Positions 49,235 to 61,100 of a stretch of DNA of 64,000 nt are shown piece by piece. The first letter of the stretch is position 1; the number at the start of each line of letters is the position of its first letter. Made by a program: the position numbers and the translations under genes. The DNA comes from Streptomyces chattanoogensis. Lineage in GTDB: Bacteria; Actinomycetota; Actinomycetes; Streptomycetales; Streptomycetaceae. Location of the stretch: contig NZ_LGKG01000146.1 of the NCBI RefSeq assembly GCF_001294335.1, positions 24,134 to 88,133 on the forward strand. The letters are read 5' to 3'. The notes under the pieces are model-generated. The model was given only the letters and a program-made list of their open reading frames with translations. It did not search any database and was not told where the DNA came from.

Positions 49235-52200
49235 TCAGCGGTCATTCGCCATGGAACGCCGACGGCTCGCAAGGCTCGCGAGAGAGTTGCCCTGTGGTCG
49301 TGCCGGTGCGGCGCCGGCCAGCTGCTGTGCGAGATCCGCAACCACAGGAGACTCGAACACGGTCCGGATCGTCAGCTCCACACCCAGCGCCGAACGGGCA
49401 CGGTTCACCAGCTTTGCCGCGGTCATCGAACTCCCGCCGAGGGTGAAGAAGTTGTCCTCCCTGCTGGCCACCGTGACGTTCAGGACGTGCTCGATCAGCA
49501 GGCACGCCTTTCGCTCCCAATCGGTGCGCGGTGGCGCCCCGCCCGGGGAGACGGCCGTGGGGGACGTCGGCAGTGCCCTGTGGTCCAACTTGCCGTTGCC
49601 GGTCAGGGGCAACGCATCGAGCGTGATGAAGGCCGACGGGACCATGTACTCCGGAAGTTCCGCGGCAGCGTGTCTGCGCAGTACCGATGCGTCCGGACAG
49701 CTTTCTCCGGTCGGCGGCACCACGTACGCAACCAGCCGCTTCTCGCCGGAGGGTGACTTCTGCGCCACCACCGCGGCCTGGGCCACTCCGGGGCAGCCGG
49801 AGAGGACGTTCACGATCTCGCCCGGCTCGATGCGTACGCCTCGGATCTTCACCTGGTCGTCAGCACGACCGAGGTAGTCGAGCTCGCCGTCGGGCCGCCA
49901 GCGGGCGAGGTCGCCGGAGCGGTACATCCGCGAACCGGGCGGCCCGAACGGGTCTGCTACGAAGCGTTCGCTGGTCAGCGCGGGTCGGTAGAGGTACCCG
50001 CGCGCCACGCCGTCGCCCGCCAGATAGAGCTCGCCGACCACACCGACCGGCACCGGGTTGAGGGCGGCGTCCAGTACGTATGTCTGGCTGTTCCACACAG
50101 GCGCACCGATCGGTGCCGCAGCGGGCCAGTCGTCCACGTCGGCAGGCAGCGTGAACCCGGTCACCACATGGGTTTCCGACGGCCCGTAGTGGTTGTGGAG
50201 CCGGATCCACGGGCGGCGTCGATGGAAGGCCTGTACGTTCTCGGAGAGTTGGAGCGCCTCGCCTGCCTGGAGTACGTGGCGGAGCGAGGCGAGCTCGAGG
50301 TTCTGCTCGTTCGCCGCCTCGTACACTCGCCCGACGACCAGATCGGGTGCGAAGAACTCGGTCACCCGCTCCCGGTCCAGCCAGGTGGCCAGCTCTGCCG
50401 GGTCCAGCCTGGTCTCTTCCGTGGGGATCAGCAAGGTCTTGCCGTTGAGCAGGGTCGCCAGGAACTCATGGATGGAGGCGTCGAAGGTGATCGAGCTGAA
50501 CTGGGCCACACGTGCCTGGGGTTCGACCGGGATGGCGTGCCGATTCCAGGCGAGCAGGTTGGCCAGCACCTGGTAGGTGACGACCACGCCCTTGGGCCGA
50601 CCGGTGGAACCGGAGGTGTAGATCACGTATGAGGGGGACTGCGGGGAGGCCTCGGTGGACTGACCCGACGTCAGGTTGTCCGGCGAGTTCTGCCGGAGCG
50701 CGGTGGTGGTCTCGGTCGTGTCGAGCGACAGGACCGGGGTGCCGGACAGCAGCCGGCTCGTGGCGCTGTTGGCCAGGGTGAGCACCGGTCGGCAGTCCTT
50801 GGCGATGTATTCGACCCGATCCTGGGGGAACAGCGGGTCCACCGGGACGTACACGGCGCCGACCTTGAAGATCGCCAGGAAGGCGACCAGGAGCTCGGCG
50901 GAGCGGGGCAGCAGCACACACACGCGGTCCTCGGGCCCGATTCCCCGGTCGACCAGCAGCCTGGCCAGGCGATTCGCCCGGGCGTTCAACTCGGCGTACG
51001 AGAGGGTGGCCCCGGGGTCTGTGACCGCGGTCGCGTCGGGGGTCCGGGCGGCCTGCGCCTCCATCTGCCTGCTCAGGGAGGCGGACGGCAGCTCCGCCGC
51101 AGTGTCGTTCCAGTCGAGCAGCACCTGCCTCCGCTCGGCGTCGTCGAGCAGATCGATCGCGGCGACGGGCCGGTCGGGGTCCTCGGTCACGGCCTCGAGG
51201 AGGTGGACGAGCCGTTCCAGGAGACGCTCCACCGTCGGACGGTCGAAGAGGTCGTGGGCGTACTCGACCGTTCCGGTGATCCCCGCGCACTCGCGTCGCT
51301 CGGACCGGTGCGCCGAGATGGTGAACAGCAGGTCGAACTTCGCCGTATGAGTGCCCAGTTCCTCGGATGTCCTGGCCAGACCAGGCAGTACCAGCCCAGT
51401 CCCGCCTGTGTCCTGGAACACCAGCATGGTCTGGAACAGCGGGTGTCTGGCCTGCGTACGCACCGGGTTGACCGCCTCCACGACATGCTCGAACGGCACG
51501 TCCTGGTGATCCAGCGCGGCGAGCGTGGCCGCCTTCACCCGCCCGAGCAGTTCGCGGAAGCCGACCCGTCCGGAGACGTCGGTACGCAGCACCACGGTGT
51601 TGACGAAGAATCCGACGAGGTCGTCGAGAAGTTCGTCGGGGCGTCCCGCGACGGCCGTTCCCAGGGGGATGTCGTCGCCGGCGCCCAGCCGGTGGAAGAG
51701 CGTCGTCAGCGCCGCCTGCATGACCATGAAGAGGGTGCTGCCGTTCGTACGGGCGGCCTCTGCCAGTCGGGCGTGCAGGTCGGCATCGATCCGCAACGCG
51801 ATCCGCTCTCCACGATGGCTCGCGGTCACGGGGCGCGGGCGGTCGAAGGGCAGCTTCAGCTCCTCGGGCAGGTCCCGCAGGGCGTCACGCCAGTACGCCA
51901 GCTGCTCCGCGAAACGGCTCCCCGGCTCGTCCGCACCGCCGAGCAGCTCGCCCTGCCACAGGGTGTAGTCGGCGTACTGGACGGGCAGCTCGGTCCAGTA
52001 CGGTGCCGCGTCGGCACACCGCGCTGCGTACGCGTGCTCCAGATCGCGGCTGAACGGGCCGTCGGACCATCCGTCCGACGCAATGTGGTGGAACACCAGA
52101 AGCAGGACGGACTCACCGGTGCTCACCTCGAACAGTGCGGCGCGCAGCGGCACTTCGCGTGTCAGGTCGAACGGCTCGGCCGCTGCCTGGCGCAGCTCGG

Positions 52201-54406
52201 CGTCCAGCCGCTCGGGGGTCGTCCGGACAACCGGGAGCGGGGGGCGGGCGGACGCCACGTCGAGCACCAGCTGGTAGGGCTCCCCGTCGGTTTCGGGATA
52301 CACGGTGCGGAGCGCCTCGTGCCGCTCCACCACATCGCCGAGCGCCGCCTCCAAGGCCGCGAGGTCCACGGTCTGCGTCAGGCGGTGCACGGAGGGCAGG
52401 TGATAGACCGCTGACGGTCCTTCCAGGCTGTTGATGAACCACAGCCGCCGCTGCGCGAACGAGAGCGGCATCCGCTGCGGGCGGTTCCTGCGGGCCAGCG
52501 GGGGCCGGGGCTCGTTCGCACCGTCGAGGCGGGCGCTGAGTCCGGCCGCCGTCGGCGCCTCGAAGAGCATCTTGATCGGCAGCTCCGCACCGAGCACCGC
52601 CCGGGTCCGGCCGGCCAGGCGGGATGCCGACAGCGAATGCCCGCCGAGTGCGAAGAAGTCGTCGTCGACCCCCACGCGTGGCAGGTCGAGAACCTCGGCG
52701 AACAATCCGCAGAGGATCTTCTCGCGGTCGGTGGTGGGCAACCGGCCGACGTCGGCGGCAGTGGCGAAGTCGGCGTCGGGCAGGGCCTTGCGGTCCACCT
52801 TTCCGTTGGCGGTGAGCGGCAGCGCGTCCAGGACCACCACCAGCGCCGGCACCATGTACTCGGGCAGCTGCTCCGCCGCGAAGGCGCGGACGGAGGCGGG
52901 CAAGGCGGGCAAGTGGTCGGGGCTCGCGGCCGGTGAGGTGACATAGGCGACCAGGCGCTGGTCGCCGGCGGTGTCCGCGCGGGCGATCACGACGGCCTGG
53001 TCCACGTCCGGGTGGCGGGCCAGTCCTGCCTCGACATCGCTCGGTTCGATCCGGTACCCCCGGACCTTGACCTGGCCGTCCGCACGGCCGACGAAGGTCA
53101 GTTGGCCGTCTTGCGACCACTGGACCCGGTCCCCCGTGCGGTACATCCGGCTGCCCGGCTGCCCGAAGGGGTCCGCCGTGAAGCGCTCCGCGGTGAGGCC
53201 CGGTTGCCCGTGGTATCCGCGGGCGACGCCCTCTCCGGCGAGGTAGAGGTCCGCGGTGACTCCGGGCGGCACCGGCCGCAGCAGGCTGTCGAGGACGTAG
53301 GCCCGGGTGTTGGCGATCGGACGGCCGATGGGCGGCGTGCCGCCCTGGTGGTGTGCGGGGATCCGCGCGGCGGTGGACCAGATGGTGGTCTCGGTCGGGC
53401 CGTAGAGGTTGGTCGTCTCACCGAGTGACCGCAGGGCGTCGGCGAGACGCAGGGGCAGGGCCTCGCCGCCGACCAGTACGCGGAGCGCCGGCAGCGCTTC
53501 ACCGCGGTCCGACAGCTCGGCCGACAGCACGCGCCACAGCGAGGGTGTCGCCTGCATGATCGTGGCCTTCTGGCGGCGGAGCAGTGCGATCAGTTGGGCC
53601 GGGTCCAGCACGGCGGCCCGCTCGGCGAGGATCACCCGGGCGCCGCTGATCAGCGGCAGGTACAGCTCGAGTGCGGCGATGTCGAAGGCGATCGTGGTGA
53701 CGGCAAGCCACCCGTCGTCTCCGTCGAGGGGGAAGCGGACGCTCATGTCGGCCAGGAAGTTGGCCAGGTTCGCATGGGTGACCACCACCCCCTTCGGGCG
53801 GCCGGTCGAACCGGAGGTGTAGATCACGTAGGCGGCCGAGGCGGGGCACAGCGGCATGCCGCGCTCGGCGTCGGTCAGCGCGGTGCCGTCGAACCCGGCG
53901 AGCGCGTGGGCGCTGTCCGGGCCGTCGAGCAGCAGGCAGCCGGCTTCGGTCGTGGGCAGCCGGTCCTGTGTCGTGGTGTCGGCCACCACCAGTGCCGGAA
54001 CGGCGTCGCGGATCACCCCGGCGATGCGCTCGGCCGGATAGGCCGGATCCACCGGAACGTAGGCCGCACCGCACTTGAGCACCGCCAGCAGACAGGCCGG
54101 CAGGTCCACGGAGCGCTGCAGGACGAGTGCGACGCGGTCTCCCGGGCGGACGCCTCGCTCCAGCAGGAGGCGCGCGAGGCGGTTGGCCCGGGCGTCGAGA
54201 TCCCCGTAGGAGATCTCCGCCCGGCCGGCGACCACCGCCACCCGGTCCGGGGTCCGGGCGGCCTGCCGCGCAAACAGCTCCGGCAGGGTGGCGGACGGTG
54301 CCGGCACGACGTCGCCCTGCCATGCCTCCGGGATGCGGGGGCAGGCGCGGGGGGAGGAGGGCGTGCTCACGGACGTGGTCCCGGGCTGGGACGGGACGAC
54401 GCTCAT
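49235..54406 (-). CDS. NRPS, domains A(Gly-like)-T-C-A(Pro-like)-T
   Basis: A 1723-residue synthetase. A1 about 40-540 (A3 motif SGSTGRPKG at 198, K536), T1 with serine 591 in LGGHS, an LCL-type C domain about 645-1090 with intact HHIASDG at 773-779, A2 about 1115-1610 (SGSTGRPKG at 1265, K1606), and T2 with serine 1660 in LGGSS. By hand alignment to GrsA, the ten-residue codes are D-I-L-Q-L-G-L-I-W-K for A1 (glycine type) and D-A-H-F-L-A-H-V-V-K for A2 (closest to the proline code DVQFIAHVVK). It starts with an A domain, as an initiation module would, and has no thioesterase. Last gene of the operon; overlaps mbtH by ATGA. Confidence 0.93.
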   Translation of the reverse strand: MSVVPSQPGTTSVSTPSSPRACPRIPEAWQGDVVPAPSATLPELFARQAARTPDRVAVVAGRAEISYGDLDARANRLARLLLERGVRPGDRVALVLQRSVDLPACLLAVLKCGAAYVPVDPAYPAERIAGVIRDAVPALVVADTTTQDRLPTTEAGCLLLDGPDSAHALAGFDGTALTDAERGMPLCPASAAYVIYTSGSTGRPKGVVVTHANLANFLADMSVRFPLDGDDGWLAVTTIAFDIAALELYLPLISGARVILAERAAVLDPAQLIALLRRQKATIMQATPSLWRVLSAELSDRGEALPALRVLVGGEALPLRLADALRSLGETTNLYGPTETTIWSTAARIPAHHQGGTPPIGRPIANTRAYVLDSLLRPVPPGVTADLYLAGEGVARGYHGQPGLTAERFTADPFGQPGSRMYRTGDRVQWSQDGQLTFVGRADGQVKVRGYRIEPSDVEAGLARHPDVDQAVVIARADTAGDQRLVAYVTSPAASPDHLPALPASVRAFAAEQLPEYMVPALVVVLDALPLTANGKVDRKALPDADFATAADVGRLPTTDREKILCGLFAEVLDLPRVGVDDDFFALGGHSLSASRLAGRTRAVLGAELPIKMLFEAPTAAGLSARLDGANEPRPPLARRNRPQRMPLSFAQRRLWFINSLEGPSAVYHLPSVHRLTQTVDLAALEAALGDVVERHEALRTVYPETDGEPYQLVLDVASARPPLPVVRTTPERLDAELRQAAAEPFDLTREVPLRAALFEVSTGESVLLLVFHHIASDGWSDGPFSRDLEHAYAARCADAAPYWTELPVQYADYTLWQGELLGGADEPGSRFAEQLAYWRDALRDLPEELKLPFDRPRPVTASHRGERIALRIDADLHARLAEAARTNGSTLFMVMQAALTTLFHRLGAGDDIPLGTAVAGRPDELLDDLVGFFVNTVVLRTDVSGRVGFRELLGRVKAATLAALDHQDVPFEHVVEAVNPVRTQARHPLFQTMLVFQDTGGTGLVLPGLARTSEELGTHTAKFDLLFTISAHRSERRECAGITGTVEYAHDLFDRPTVERLLERLVHLLEAVTEDPDRPVAAIDLLDDAERRQVLLDWNDTAAELPSASLSRQMEAQAARTPDATAVTDPGATLSYAELNARANRLARLLVDRGIGPEDRVCVLLPRSAELLVAFLAIFKVGAVYVPVDPLFPQDRVEYIAKDCRPVLTLANSATSRLLSGTPVLSLDTTETTTALRQNSPDNLTSGQSTEASPQSPSYVIYTSGSTGRPKGVVVTYQVLANLLAWNRHAIPVEPQARVAQFSSITFDASIHEFLATLLNGKTLLIPTEETRLDPAELATWLDRERVTEFFAPDLVVGRVYEAANEQNLELASLRHVLQAGEALQLSENVQAFHRRRPWIRLHNHYGPSETHVVTGFTLPADVDDWPAAAPIGAPVWNSQTYVLDAALNPVPVGVVGELYLAGDGVARGYLYRPALTSERFVADPFGPPGSRMYRSGDLARWRPDGELDYLGRADDQVKIRGVRIEPGEIVNVLSGCPGVAQAAVVAQKSPSGEKRLVAYVVPPTGESCPDASVLRRHAAAELPEYMVPSAFITLDALPLTGNGKLDHRALPTSPTAVSPGGAPPRTDWERKACLLIEHVLNVTVASREDNFFTLGGSSMTAAKLVNRARSALGVELTIRTVFESPVVADLAQQLAGAAPARPQGNSLASLASRRRSMANDR

Positions 54407-54621
54407 GAGCCGTTGGCCATGAGGTCGCGGAGGCTCTTCGGCCGGAGATCGGTCCAGTTGGCCTCTACGTACTCCAGGGCGGCCTTTCGTTCACCGGGGC
54501 CGAAGACGACCCGCCAGCCGGCGGGCACCTCGGAACGGGCGGGCCACAAGGAGTGCTGCTCCTCGTCGTTGGCCAGCACGGAGAACTCGCCTTCGGCGTC
54601 GTCGAAGGGGTTGGTGGTCAT
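54403..54621 (-). CDS. MbtH-like NRPS chaperone
   Basis: A 72-residue MbtH-family protein from the ATG at 54621: [36 protein letters not shown], and [13 protein letters not shown] contain the conserved tryptophans and the SLWP/PAGW/DLRPxSL motifs. Such proteins bind A domains and are needed for their folding or activity. The gene sits immediately before the two-A-domain NRPS and overlaps it by four bases, which suggests that protein as its client. Confidence 0.96.
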   Translation of the reverse strand: MTTNPFDDAEGEFSVLANDEEQHSLWPARSEVPAGWRVVFGPGERKAALEYVEANWTDLRPKSLRDLMANGS

Positions 54622-54655
54622 GGTTCCGTTCCCATCTCGGTCGAGGACCTCATCA

Positions 54656-55885
54656 TCAGCGGCGCGCTGCGACCGCAACCGGGGCCATCCAGCTCAGCAG
54701 TTCGTCCAGCGCCTGGTAGAAGCCCTCGATCTCGGAGACCTCGTTGTACAGGTACGCCGAGACGCGGAGGGTTTCGCCGCCGGCCAGCTCGGTGACCAGG
54801 GGCTGCGCGCACATGTGGCCGCTGCGCACCATGTAGCCGTAGGAGTCGCTCAACAGACGGGCGACCTCGCCGGCGGGCACGGCGCTCTCCAGGCGCAAGG
54901 TGGCGAGGGCGATCCGGTCGGTCTGGTCCGGGGGCCCGATCAGGTTCACCCTGGGACGGGCGAGCGCCCCGTCGACCAGGGCCGCGCAGAGGTCCTGGGC
55001 GTGCTGATGGGTCTGGGGGCCGTCCAGCGCCTCGAGATACCGGATCGCCGCGGCGGATCCGATGATGGAGGCGATGGCCGGTGTCCCCGTTTCGAACTTG
55101 AAGGGGATGCGCCGGTCGACACTGCCGTCGAGGTCGACCCAGTCGACCATGCCTCCGCCGACCGACAGCGGGCGCAGTTCGGCGAGGAGTTCGCTCCGGC
55201 CGAAGAGGCAGCCGACGCCGGTGGGGCCCAGCATCTTGTGCATCGAGAAGGCCATGAAGTCGACGTCGAGCTCTCGCACGTTGATGCGCTGGTGCGGCAG
55301 GGACTGCGCGGCGTCGAGCACGATCGTCGCGTCGCAGGCGGCGCGGACCTCGGCTATCAGGTCCGCCACCGGGTGGATGACGCCGGTGACGTTGGAGCAG
55401 TGGGTGAGCGCGACCACCTTCGGGCGGCCGCGGAGGAGCTCGCGGAAGTGGTCGCGGTCGAGGCGGCCGTGGGAGTCCACCCGCGTCAGGTCGAGGCGTC
55501 CGACCCTCCGCCAGGGCAGCATCTGGGAATGGTGCGCGTCCAGACAGCCCACGATGGAGGCGTCCGGGTCCAGGCCCAGACCGCCGGCGACCAGGTTCAG
55601 CGCCTCGCTCGTGTTCCGGAGCAGGACCACTTCGTTCGCCGCGGCGCTGATGTGCCGGGCGATCACCGTCCGGGAGGCCTCGTACGCGTCGGAGGCCTCT
55701 TCGGACAGCCGGTGCTTCCCGCGGTGGATGTTCGCGCCGTTGGTCTCGTAGTAGTCGGTGACGGCCTGGATGACCGAGCGGGGCTTCAGGGTCGTGGCCC
55801 CGTTGTCCAGGTAGGAGATCGGCTGTCCGTCGATCTCTCGCCGCAGCGCCGGGAAGTCGTCCCGGCAGGTGTTCCGCATGGTCAT
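54656..55885 (-). CDS. SufS/CsdA-like PLP enzyme (cysteine desulfurase family)
   Basis: A 409-residue class V aminotransferase-fold protein. PLP lysine K217 is in [11 protein letters not shown]; the PLP-stacking histidine is in [11 protein letters not shown] (118-119); NRE-type segment [16 protein letters not shown] is present; the catalytic cysteine of desulfurases is conserved as C359 in [10 protein letters not shown]. So it can in principle take sulfur from cysteine as a persulfide. No SufE/SufBCD genes are nearby. The start overlaps the stop of the PaaK-like gene. In an NRPS cluster it may supply sulfur to the product or act as a beta-lyase or epimerase. Confidence 0.85.
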   Translation of the reverse strand: MTMRNTCRDDFPALRREIDGQPISYLDNGATTLKPRSVIQAVTDYYETNGANIHRGKHRLSEEASDAYEASRTVIARHISAAANEVVLLRNTSEALNLVAGGLGLDPDASIVGCLDAHHSQMLPWRRVGRLDLTRVDSHGRLDRDHFRELLRGRPKVVALTHCSNVTGVIHPVADLIAEVRAACDATIVLDAAQSLPHQRINVRELDVDFMAFSMHKMLGPTGVGCLFGRSELLAELRPLSVGGGMVDWVDLDGSVDRRIPFKFETGTPAIASIIGSAAAIRYLEALDGPQTHQHAQDLCAALVDGALARPRVNLIGPPDQTDRIALATLRLESAVPAGEVARLLSDSYGYMVRSGHMCAQPLVTELAGGETLRVSAYLYNEVSEIEGFYQALDELLSWMAPVAVAARR

Positions 55886-57168
55886 CACGCGCCTTCTGCG
55901 GAGATGTGGGAGATGCACGGCTGGAACTTCCCGCTGCGTTCGGTGGCGATGTAGTCCACGGCCTCGAGGTGAACGCGGTTCGGCGCCAGGGCTTCGGTCA
56001 GGCGGAGTTCGAGCGCGGTGGCGTCAGCGGCTTGTGCCGTGTCGTTGGCGACGTACCGGAAGGTGCAGGCACCGGAGCGGTCCTGCTCCAGCTTGTAGAC
56101 ATCGATCCAGGGTGCGTCACCGATCACGGCGTCCACCGCGCCCGGCGTGACGGTGCGGCCGTCCGCCAGCCGGATCATGTGGGTGGCCCGGCCCTCGATC
56201 CGTACCAGCGGCAGATCGCTGCCACAGGCGCACGCACTCGTCAGCGGGGTGAAGTAGTCCCCGGTGGCGTAGCGGATGCGGGGGACCAGACCGTCGTCCA
56301 CGGTGGTGACGTACAACTCGCCCGTCTCGCCGTCCTCGACGGGTGTACCGTCCCGGACGAACTCCACGTAGAAGTCCCGGTTGTTGATGTGGCGTTGCCC
56401 GTGGTGGCATTCGAATCCCAGATAGCCCAGCTCGGACATGCCGATCATGTCGCCGATCGGCAGGTCGGCGCCCATGAAGGCCTCGATCTGGCGCCGTGCG
56501 ACGCGGGTCATGAGGGTGTATCCGCACACCATGTGCAGGGTGCGAGGTGAGGTGATCCGGCGTCCCAGTCGGCGTGCCCACCTGGTCAGGAAGGCGAAAT
56601 GCGTCGGGTCGACCACCAGCATGTCGGGCTGGTAGACCTCGATCTCGTCGAGAGCCTTGACGATCTGCCACTCCGGCGTCGCCAGCAGGTCGTGGGCGAC
56701 GGTCAGCACCAGGGTGCCGTCCGGAAGCGTCCGGTCCGCCAGGGTGGAGAATCCCGTCGCGCATTCCACGTCGGAGCAGTTCGGCGGCGCGAACCGGCAG
56801 ATCCTGGGCCGGCTGCCGGGACGCCAGAGCTCGTCGAAGCGGCGGTTGACCCCGATCGCGGTCGCCTGGCGCCGCGCCAGGTCGAAGGAGAGAATGGCGC
56901 TGTTGAGACGGTCTCCGGAGGTGCCGGAGCTCTGGAAGCGCATGACGTTCGGCGAGTTGAGGGTGTACCCCTTGGCCAGCACGCCGGCCGGGAAGTTGCG
57001 CCGGTAGTGCACCTTCGAGGTCGGCGGAATCCGCCGGAAGTCCGCCGCGTCCCGGATGTCGTCCGGCCGGAGGCCGTTGGCTTCCATGTGCTCGCGGAAG
57101 AAGACGGTGCGGTCGAATGCGTAGGCGATCTCTTCCCGCACGGCGTCGAACATGATCGAGTCGGTCAT
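55885..57168 (-). CDS. PaaK-like adenylate-forming ligase (phenylacetate-CoA ligase family)
   Basis: A 427-residue ANL enzyme of the PaaK type. The P-loop is QSSGTSGDRLNS (about 90), the aromatic/A5 segment IGDMIGMSELGYLGFECHHG, the A7 motif RIRYATGDYF, a C-x-C-G knuckle (SACACGSDLP) and the hinge RIEGRATHMIRLADG that precedes the short C-terminal domain; a late lysine in TERSGKFQPCI is the A10 candidate. It activates a carboxylate as acyl-AMP, for transfer to CoA, a carrier or another nucleophile. It overlaps both neighbours by four or fewer bases. No aryl-acid pathway genes are seen in the window, so its substrate is unknown. Confidence 0.85.
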   Translation of the reverse strand: MTDSIMFDAVREEIAYAFDRTVFFREHMEANGLRPDDIRDAADFRRIPPTSKVHYRRNFPAGVLAKGYTLNSPNVMRFQSSGTSGDRLNSAILSFDLARRQATAIGVNRRFDELWRPGSRPRICRFAPPNCSDVECATGFSTLADRTLPDGTLVLTVAHDLLATPEWQIVKALDEIEVYQPDMLVVDPTHFAFLTRWARRLGRRITSPRTLHMVCGYTLMTRVARRQIEAFMGADLPIGDMIGMSELGYLGFECHHGQRHINNRDFYVEFVRDGTPVEDGETGELYVTTVDDGLVPRIRYATGDYFTPLTSACACGSDLPLVRIEGRATHMIRLADGRTVTPGAVDAVIGDAPWIDVYKLEQDRSGACTFRYVANDTAQAADATALELRLTEALAPNRVHLEAVDYIATERSGKFQPCISHISAEGA

Positions 57169-58184
57169 GCCATGGCCACCAGCACTGAACGGGCCCCGGA
57201 ATAGGGCCTTCTGCCGTGTGCGAACTGCTCGTTGTCGACGATCACGACGTCGCCCGTCTGCCAGGGGAAGGCGATCTCCTCCGCCGCGTAGGCGGCCCGG
57301 ACGTGGGCCAGGTCGGCCGGTTCCAGCGGGGTGCCGTCGCCGTACAGCGCGTTGCGCGGCAACTCGTCCTCGGAGAAGCTCTCGCGCAGTTCGCGTTCGA
57401 CGCTCTCGGGGAGCGAGCTGACGTGGAACAGATGCGCCTGGTTGAACCAGACCTTCTTGCCGGACGCCCGCGACTCCACGGTCGCCTGCACCACGTGCCG
57501 GGTGCGGAGCCGCTCGCCTCCCAGCCACTCCGTCTGGATGCCGTTCTTCTCGCAGTAGGCGGTGACCTGGTCGCGGTCCTGGGTCTGGAACGCCTCCTGC
57601 CAGCTCAGGTCCAGACCATGGCCGAAGTTGCGCACGTACATCACGCCGTCCCGCTCGAAGCGTTCGCGTGTCGAGGCCGGCACCCGGTCGTGGACGCGAG
57701 CGCTGTCGGCCAGCGGCGTCTGACCGCCCTCGGCCGCCGGGACCATGCAGGCGAGGTACAGCGTGTCCGGCCATGAGGCCGTGTACGACATCTCGTTGTG
57801 CAGGGGGATGGTCTGCTCGGGCGGGTATTCCGTCGAGGTGAAGACCCTGTTGTTCACGCGCGTCCGCGGAGTGGAGCGGTTGTCGTAGTCGCGCAGCTCT
57901 CCGGAGAGCGCCGTGGCGAGCTCGCCGAGGCCGTCGGCGTCGAGCGGGCTGAAACCGCGCAGCAGGACGGCTCCGTGCGCGTCGCGCAGCCGTGCCAGTG
58001 TCTTCCCCGAGCCGGCCAGCCACTCCCGCGCGTCGAGCCCGGCGACGGCCGGGGTGCAGGACACGGCCCGCGTTCCGTCGAGCAGCGGAGCCACGCTGAC
58101 CAGTGCCTCGCTGCTGACCGAGATGGACTTCCGCGAGCTGCCGAAGCGGCCCTTCGGGCTCGCCTGCGTCTCCTGGGACATCAT
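57165..58184 (-). CDS. SyrP-like Fe(II)/2-oxoglutarate hydroxylase (aspartyl beta-hydroxylase)
   Basis: A 339-residue TauD/SyrP-family dioxygenase. Iron ligands H129 and E131 are in PLHNEMSYTASWP and H323 in NEQFAHGRRPYSG, with R332 as the 2-oxoglutarate arginine. LHNEMSY, GGxTPLADSR-like GGQTPLADSARV and HGRxxY are diagnostic of SyrP relatives, which hydroxylate the beta-carbon of aspartate held on an NRPS carrier. The neighbouring C-A-T protein has an aspartate code, which supports that role. Start ATG at 58184 overlaps the NRPS stop (ATGA); a second ATG follows at once. Confidence 0.92.
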   Translation of the reverse strand: MMSQETQASPKGRFGSSRKSISVSSEALVSVAPLLDGTRAVSCTPAVAGLDAREWLAGSGKTLARLRDAHGAVLLRGFSPLDADGLGELATALSGELRDYDNRSTPRTRVNNRVFTSTEYPPEQTIPLHNEMSYTASWPDTLYLACMVPAAEGGQTPLADSARVHDRVPASTRERFERDGVMYVRNFGHGLDLSWQEAFQTQDRDQVTAYCEKNGIQTEWLGGERLRTRHVVQATVESRASGKKVWFNQAHLFHVSSLPESVERELRESFSEDELPRNALYGDGTPLEPADLAHVRAAYAAEEIAFPWQTGDVVIVDNEQFAHGRRPYSGARSVLVAMA

Positions 58185-61100
58185 TCCCCTCCCGACTTCT
58201 TCTCGAGGAGCTCGTCGATGAACTCGGCGAGCTCCGACACGACGGGCCGCTCGAAGAGACTGCGCAGCTTGAGGTTCACCTTGAACTCGTCGCGCAGCTT
58301 GGCGATCAGCTGGGTAGCGAGCAGCGAATGACCGCCGATCTCGAAGAAGTCGTCGTCGGCTCCCGCGGTCTTCAGCAGGAGGAGTTCCGCCATGACGTCG
58401 GCGACCTTCTTCTCGGTCGGGGTCCGGGGCTCGACGTACGACGTGGCGGGCTCGCTGTAGGAGCCGGGCGCGGGGAGCATCTTGGCGTCGATCTTCCCGG
58501 TGCTGGTCAGCGGGAAGGCGTCCAGGGCCACGAAGTGGGCGGGAATCATGAATTCCGGAAGATGCTCCGCCAGGAACTCGCGGAGCCACTCCGCGGATCC
58601 GCGACTGCCCTCGGCATCGGTCACATAGCCCACGATGTGTGCGGCCGTGCTCTCGCCGGCCACCACGGCCACGCTGCCCGTCACCCTCGGGTGCCGGCGC
58701 ATGACCGCCTCGATCTCCCCCAGCTCCACCCGGAATCCGCGCACCTTGATCTGCCGGTCGATGCGGCCGAGGAACTCGATGCTGTGGTCGGGGAGCAGGC
58801 GCGCCTTGTCGCCGGAGCGGTACATCCGCGCGGACGGGGCCGGGCTGAAGGGGTCGGCGACGAAGCGCTCCTCCTGGCCGGCCGTACCGGCCAGGTACCC
58901 CTGGGACACCGAGGATCCGCCGATCCAGAGTTCTCCCGGGATGCCGACGGGCAGCGGCCTGCGCTCGGGGTCCAGGACGTAGGCGCGCGCGTGGCGCATG
59001 GGCTTGCCGAGCGGCACCGTGGAGGCCAGATCGGCCAGTGCGTTGGATGTGGTCTGCCCGCAGAGCACACCGACGGTCGTCTCGGACGGGCCGTAGTGGT
59101 TGAAGAGCCTGCAGTCGCCGAGGAAGTTCCGGAACAGGTCGTACGTGCCCCAGCCGATCGGCTCGCCGCCCACCACCAGCGCCTGACGGGGCATCAGCTC
59201 CTCCGGGGCCTCGGCCACGGCGAAGACGGCCTCCAGATGCGACGGGGTGATCTTCAGGAGGTCGTAGCTCTCCTGAGCCAGCAGCTCCGCGAGTGCCTGC
59301 GCGTCCGCCGAGTCGTCCGCGGCGACGACCCGGAGCTCTCCCCCGGTCATCAGCGGCGGGAACAGCGCGGTGTTGCCCAGGTCGGTGCCCAGGGTGCTCA
59401 GGGCGACCGAGTCGATCTCGCCGGTGAGGCCCAGCCGGTCGAGTACGCCGTCCAGGTAGGCCGCGAGCTGCCCGTGACCGACCAGCACCCCCTTCGGCGT
59501 GCCGGTGGAGCCCGAGGTGAACAGCACGTAGGCGGGGTCGTCGTCGGCCGTCACCACGTCAGGGCGCTCGCTGCTGCGCTGTGCGCAGACCGTCAGGTCC
59601 GCGTCGAGGAGGACGACGTCGCAGTGCGCGGGGAGGTCCGAGGCCGTCTCCGCGGTCGCCACCACGTGGGTGAAGCCGACCGCGTCGATGATGGCGGACC
59701 GGCGCTTCGGGGGCAGGTTCGGGTCGACGGGAACGTAGCCGGCGCCGGCCTTGGCGATCGCCAGCATCGAGACGATGGCCACGTCGGAGCGTTCGAGGCA
59801 GAGACCGACCAGGTCCCCGGTGCGCACGCCGCGCGCGGCCAGCTCGTGGGCCAGGCGGTTGGCGGTCCGGTCGAGCTCGCGGTAGCTCCAGGTGCGCGTG
59901 TCCGACCTGAGCGCCGCGGCGTCGGGCGTACGCTGCGCGGTCTGTTCGACCTGCCGGTGCCAGTGCGCCACGGGGTGGGCCGGCGGCTCCGCGGCGTTCG
60001 TGGCCGCCACGAGCTCTCGCGCGGCGTCCGCGTCGAGCATGGCCGGCGAGTGCACCGCGGCCGAGAGGTCGCCGCCCAGTGCCGACAGCACGGCCCGCAG
60101 GCAGGCGAGCAGCGCCTCGGCGCCCCCCTCGGCCATGCACAGGGCCTGGTGGCGCAGCCTGAGGCGGATCCCCTCGTCCGTGCCCTGCACCCAGAGGCCG
60201 ACCTTGCGGGCGTCGTCGGCCGGTTCGAGCCACAGGTCGCGGAAGCCCGGCGCGTCGGGCGAGGTGATCTTCGGGGCGTCGCTGAACCTGAAGCCCGGTA
60301 TGCCGCCGGCGTGTTGCCTGGCCGGCTCCATGGAACTCTCGTCCGCGCGCTCGAAGGAGCCGACGTCCAGGTCCACCGACCGCAGCAGGCCGCTCAGCGT
60401 CGTCTCGTCGGATATCGCGGCGAAGACCGGCATCGGGGTTTCGAAATACCCGATCGACGTGGCCATCTCGCCGAACGGACGCCGGGTGAGCATCGTGTCG
60501 ACCGCCAGGCTCTCCGGCCGTCCGGTGGCGTGCCAGAGGGCGGCGATCCAGCCGGTCAGCAGGACGCTGCGCAGACCGCCGTCGAACTCGCCGCCGAGGC
60601 GCCGCAGCTCCTGCGCCAAGGGCGCCGGGACCGTCCACTCCACCTCGTCGTGACCCGCCTCGTCGGAGCGGAGCTCCAGCGGCAGGTGCAGAGGAGGCAG
60701 ACTCGACAGCTTTGCTTCGCGGGCGGCCGCGATCTCCTTCTGCGGCGTGCTCGGCGTCCCCTCTTCGACCTGCCACTGGGCGTAGTCGGCGTACTGGACG
60801 ACGTCCTCGCGGTGCCACGGAGTGCCGTTCAGCCGCGAGGCGTACGCCAGCTGCAGATCCCGGAAGAAGACCTCGACGGAGGCTGCGTCCATGCTCATCC
60901 GCGGTGCCGAAAGGACGAGTGACCGGCGCTGGTCGGCGTGGGTGAAGAGGGTCAGGCGCAGCTCGCGCTCCTCGCCCTCATCGAGGTGTGCATGCAGTTC
61001 CTCGTGGACGAGGGCGGTCAGCGCCGCGTCGTCACCGAAGCTCTCCGACACCCGGATCCGCGGCTCGTCCTCGATCACCATCAGCACGGTGCTGTTCTCG

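Noticed and set aside
49235..49330. Possible thioesterase or reductase at the C-terminus of the A-T-C-A-T synthetase
   Set aside because: Only about 40 residues follow the last T domain, without a GxSxG; no release domain is present.
53594..55954. 786-codon plus-strand frame opposite NRPS, mbtH and SufS-like genes
   Set aside because: It spans four well-defined minus-strand genes; no motif of its own.
58328..60922. 864-codon plus-strand frame opposite the C-A-T NRPS
   Set aside because: Antisense shadow; the minus strand shows all adenylation motifs in order.
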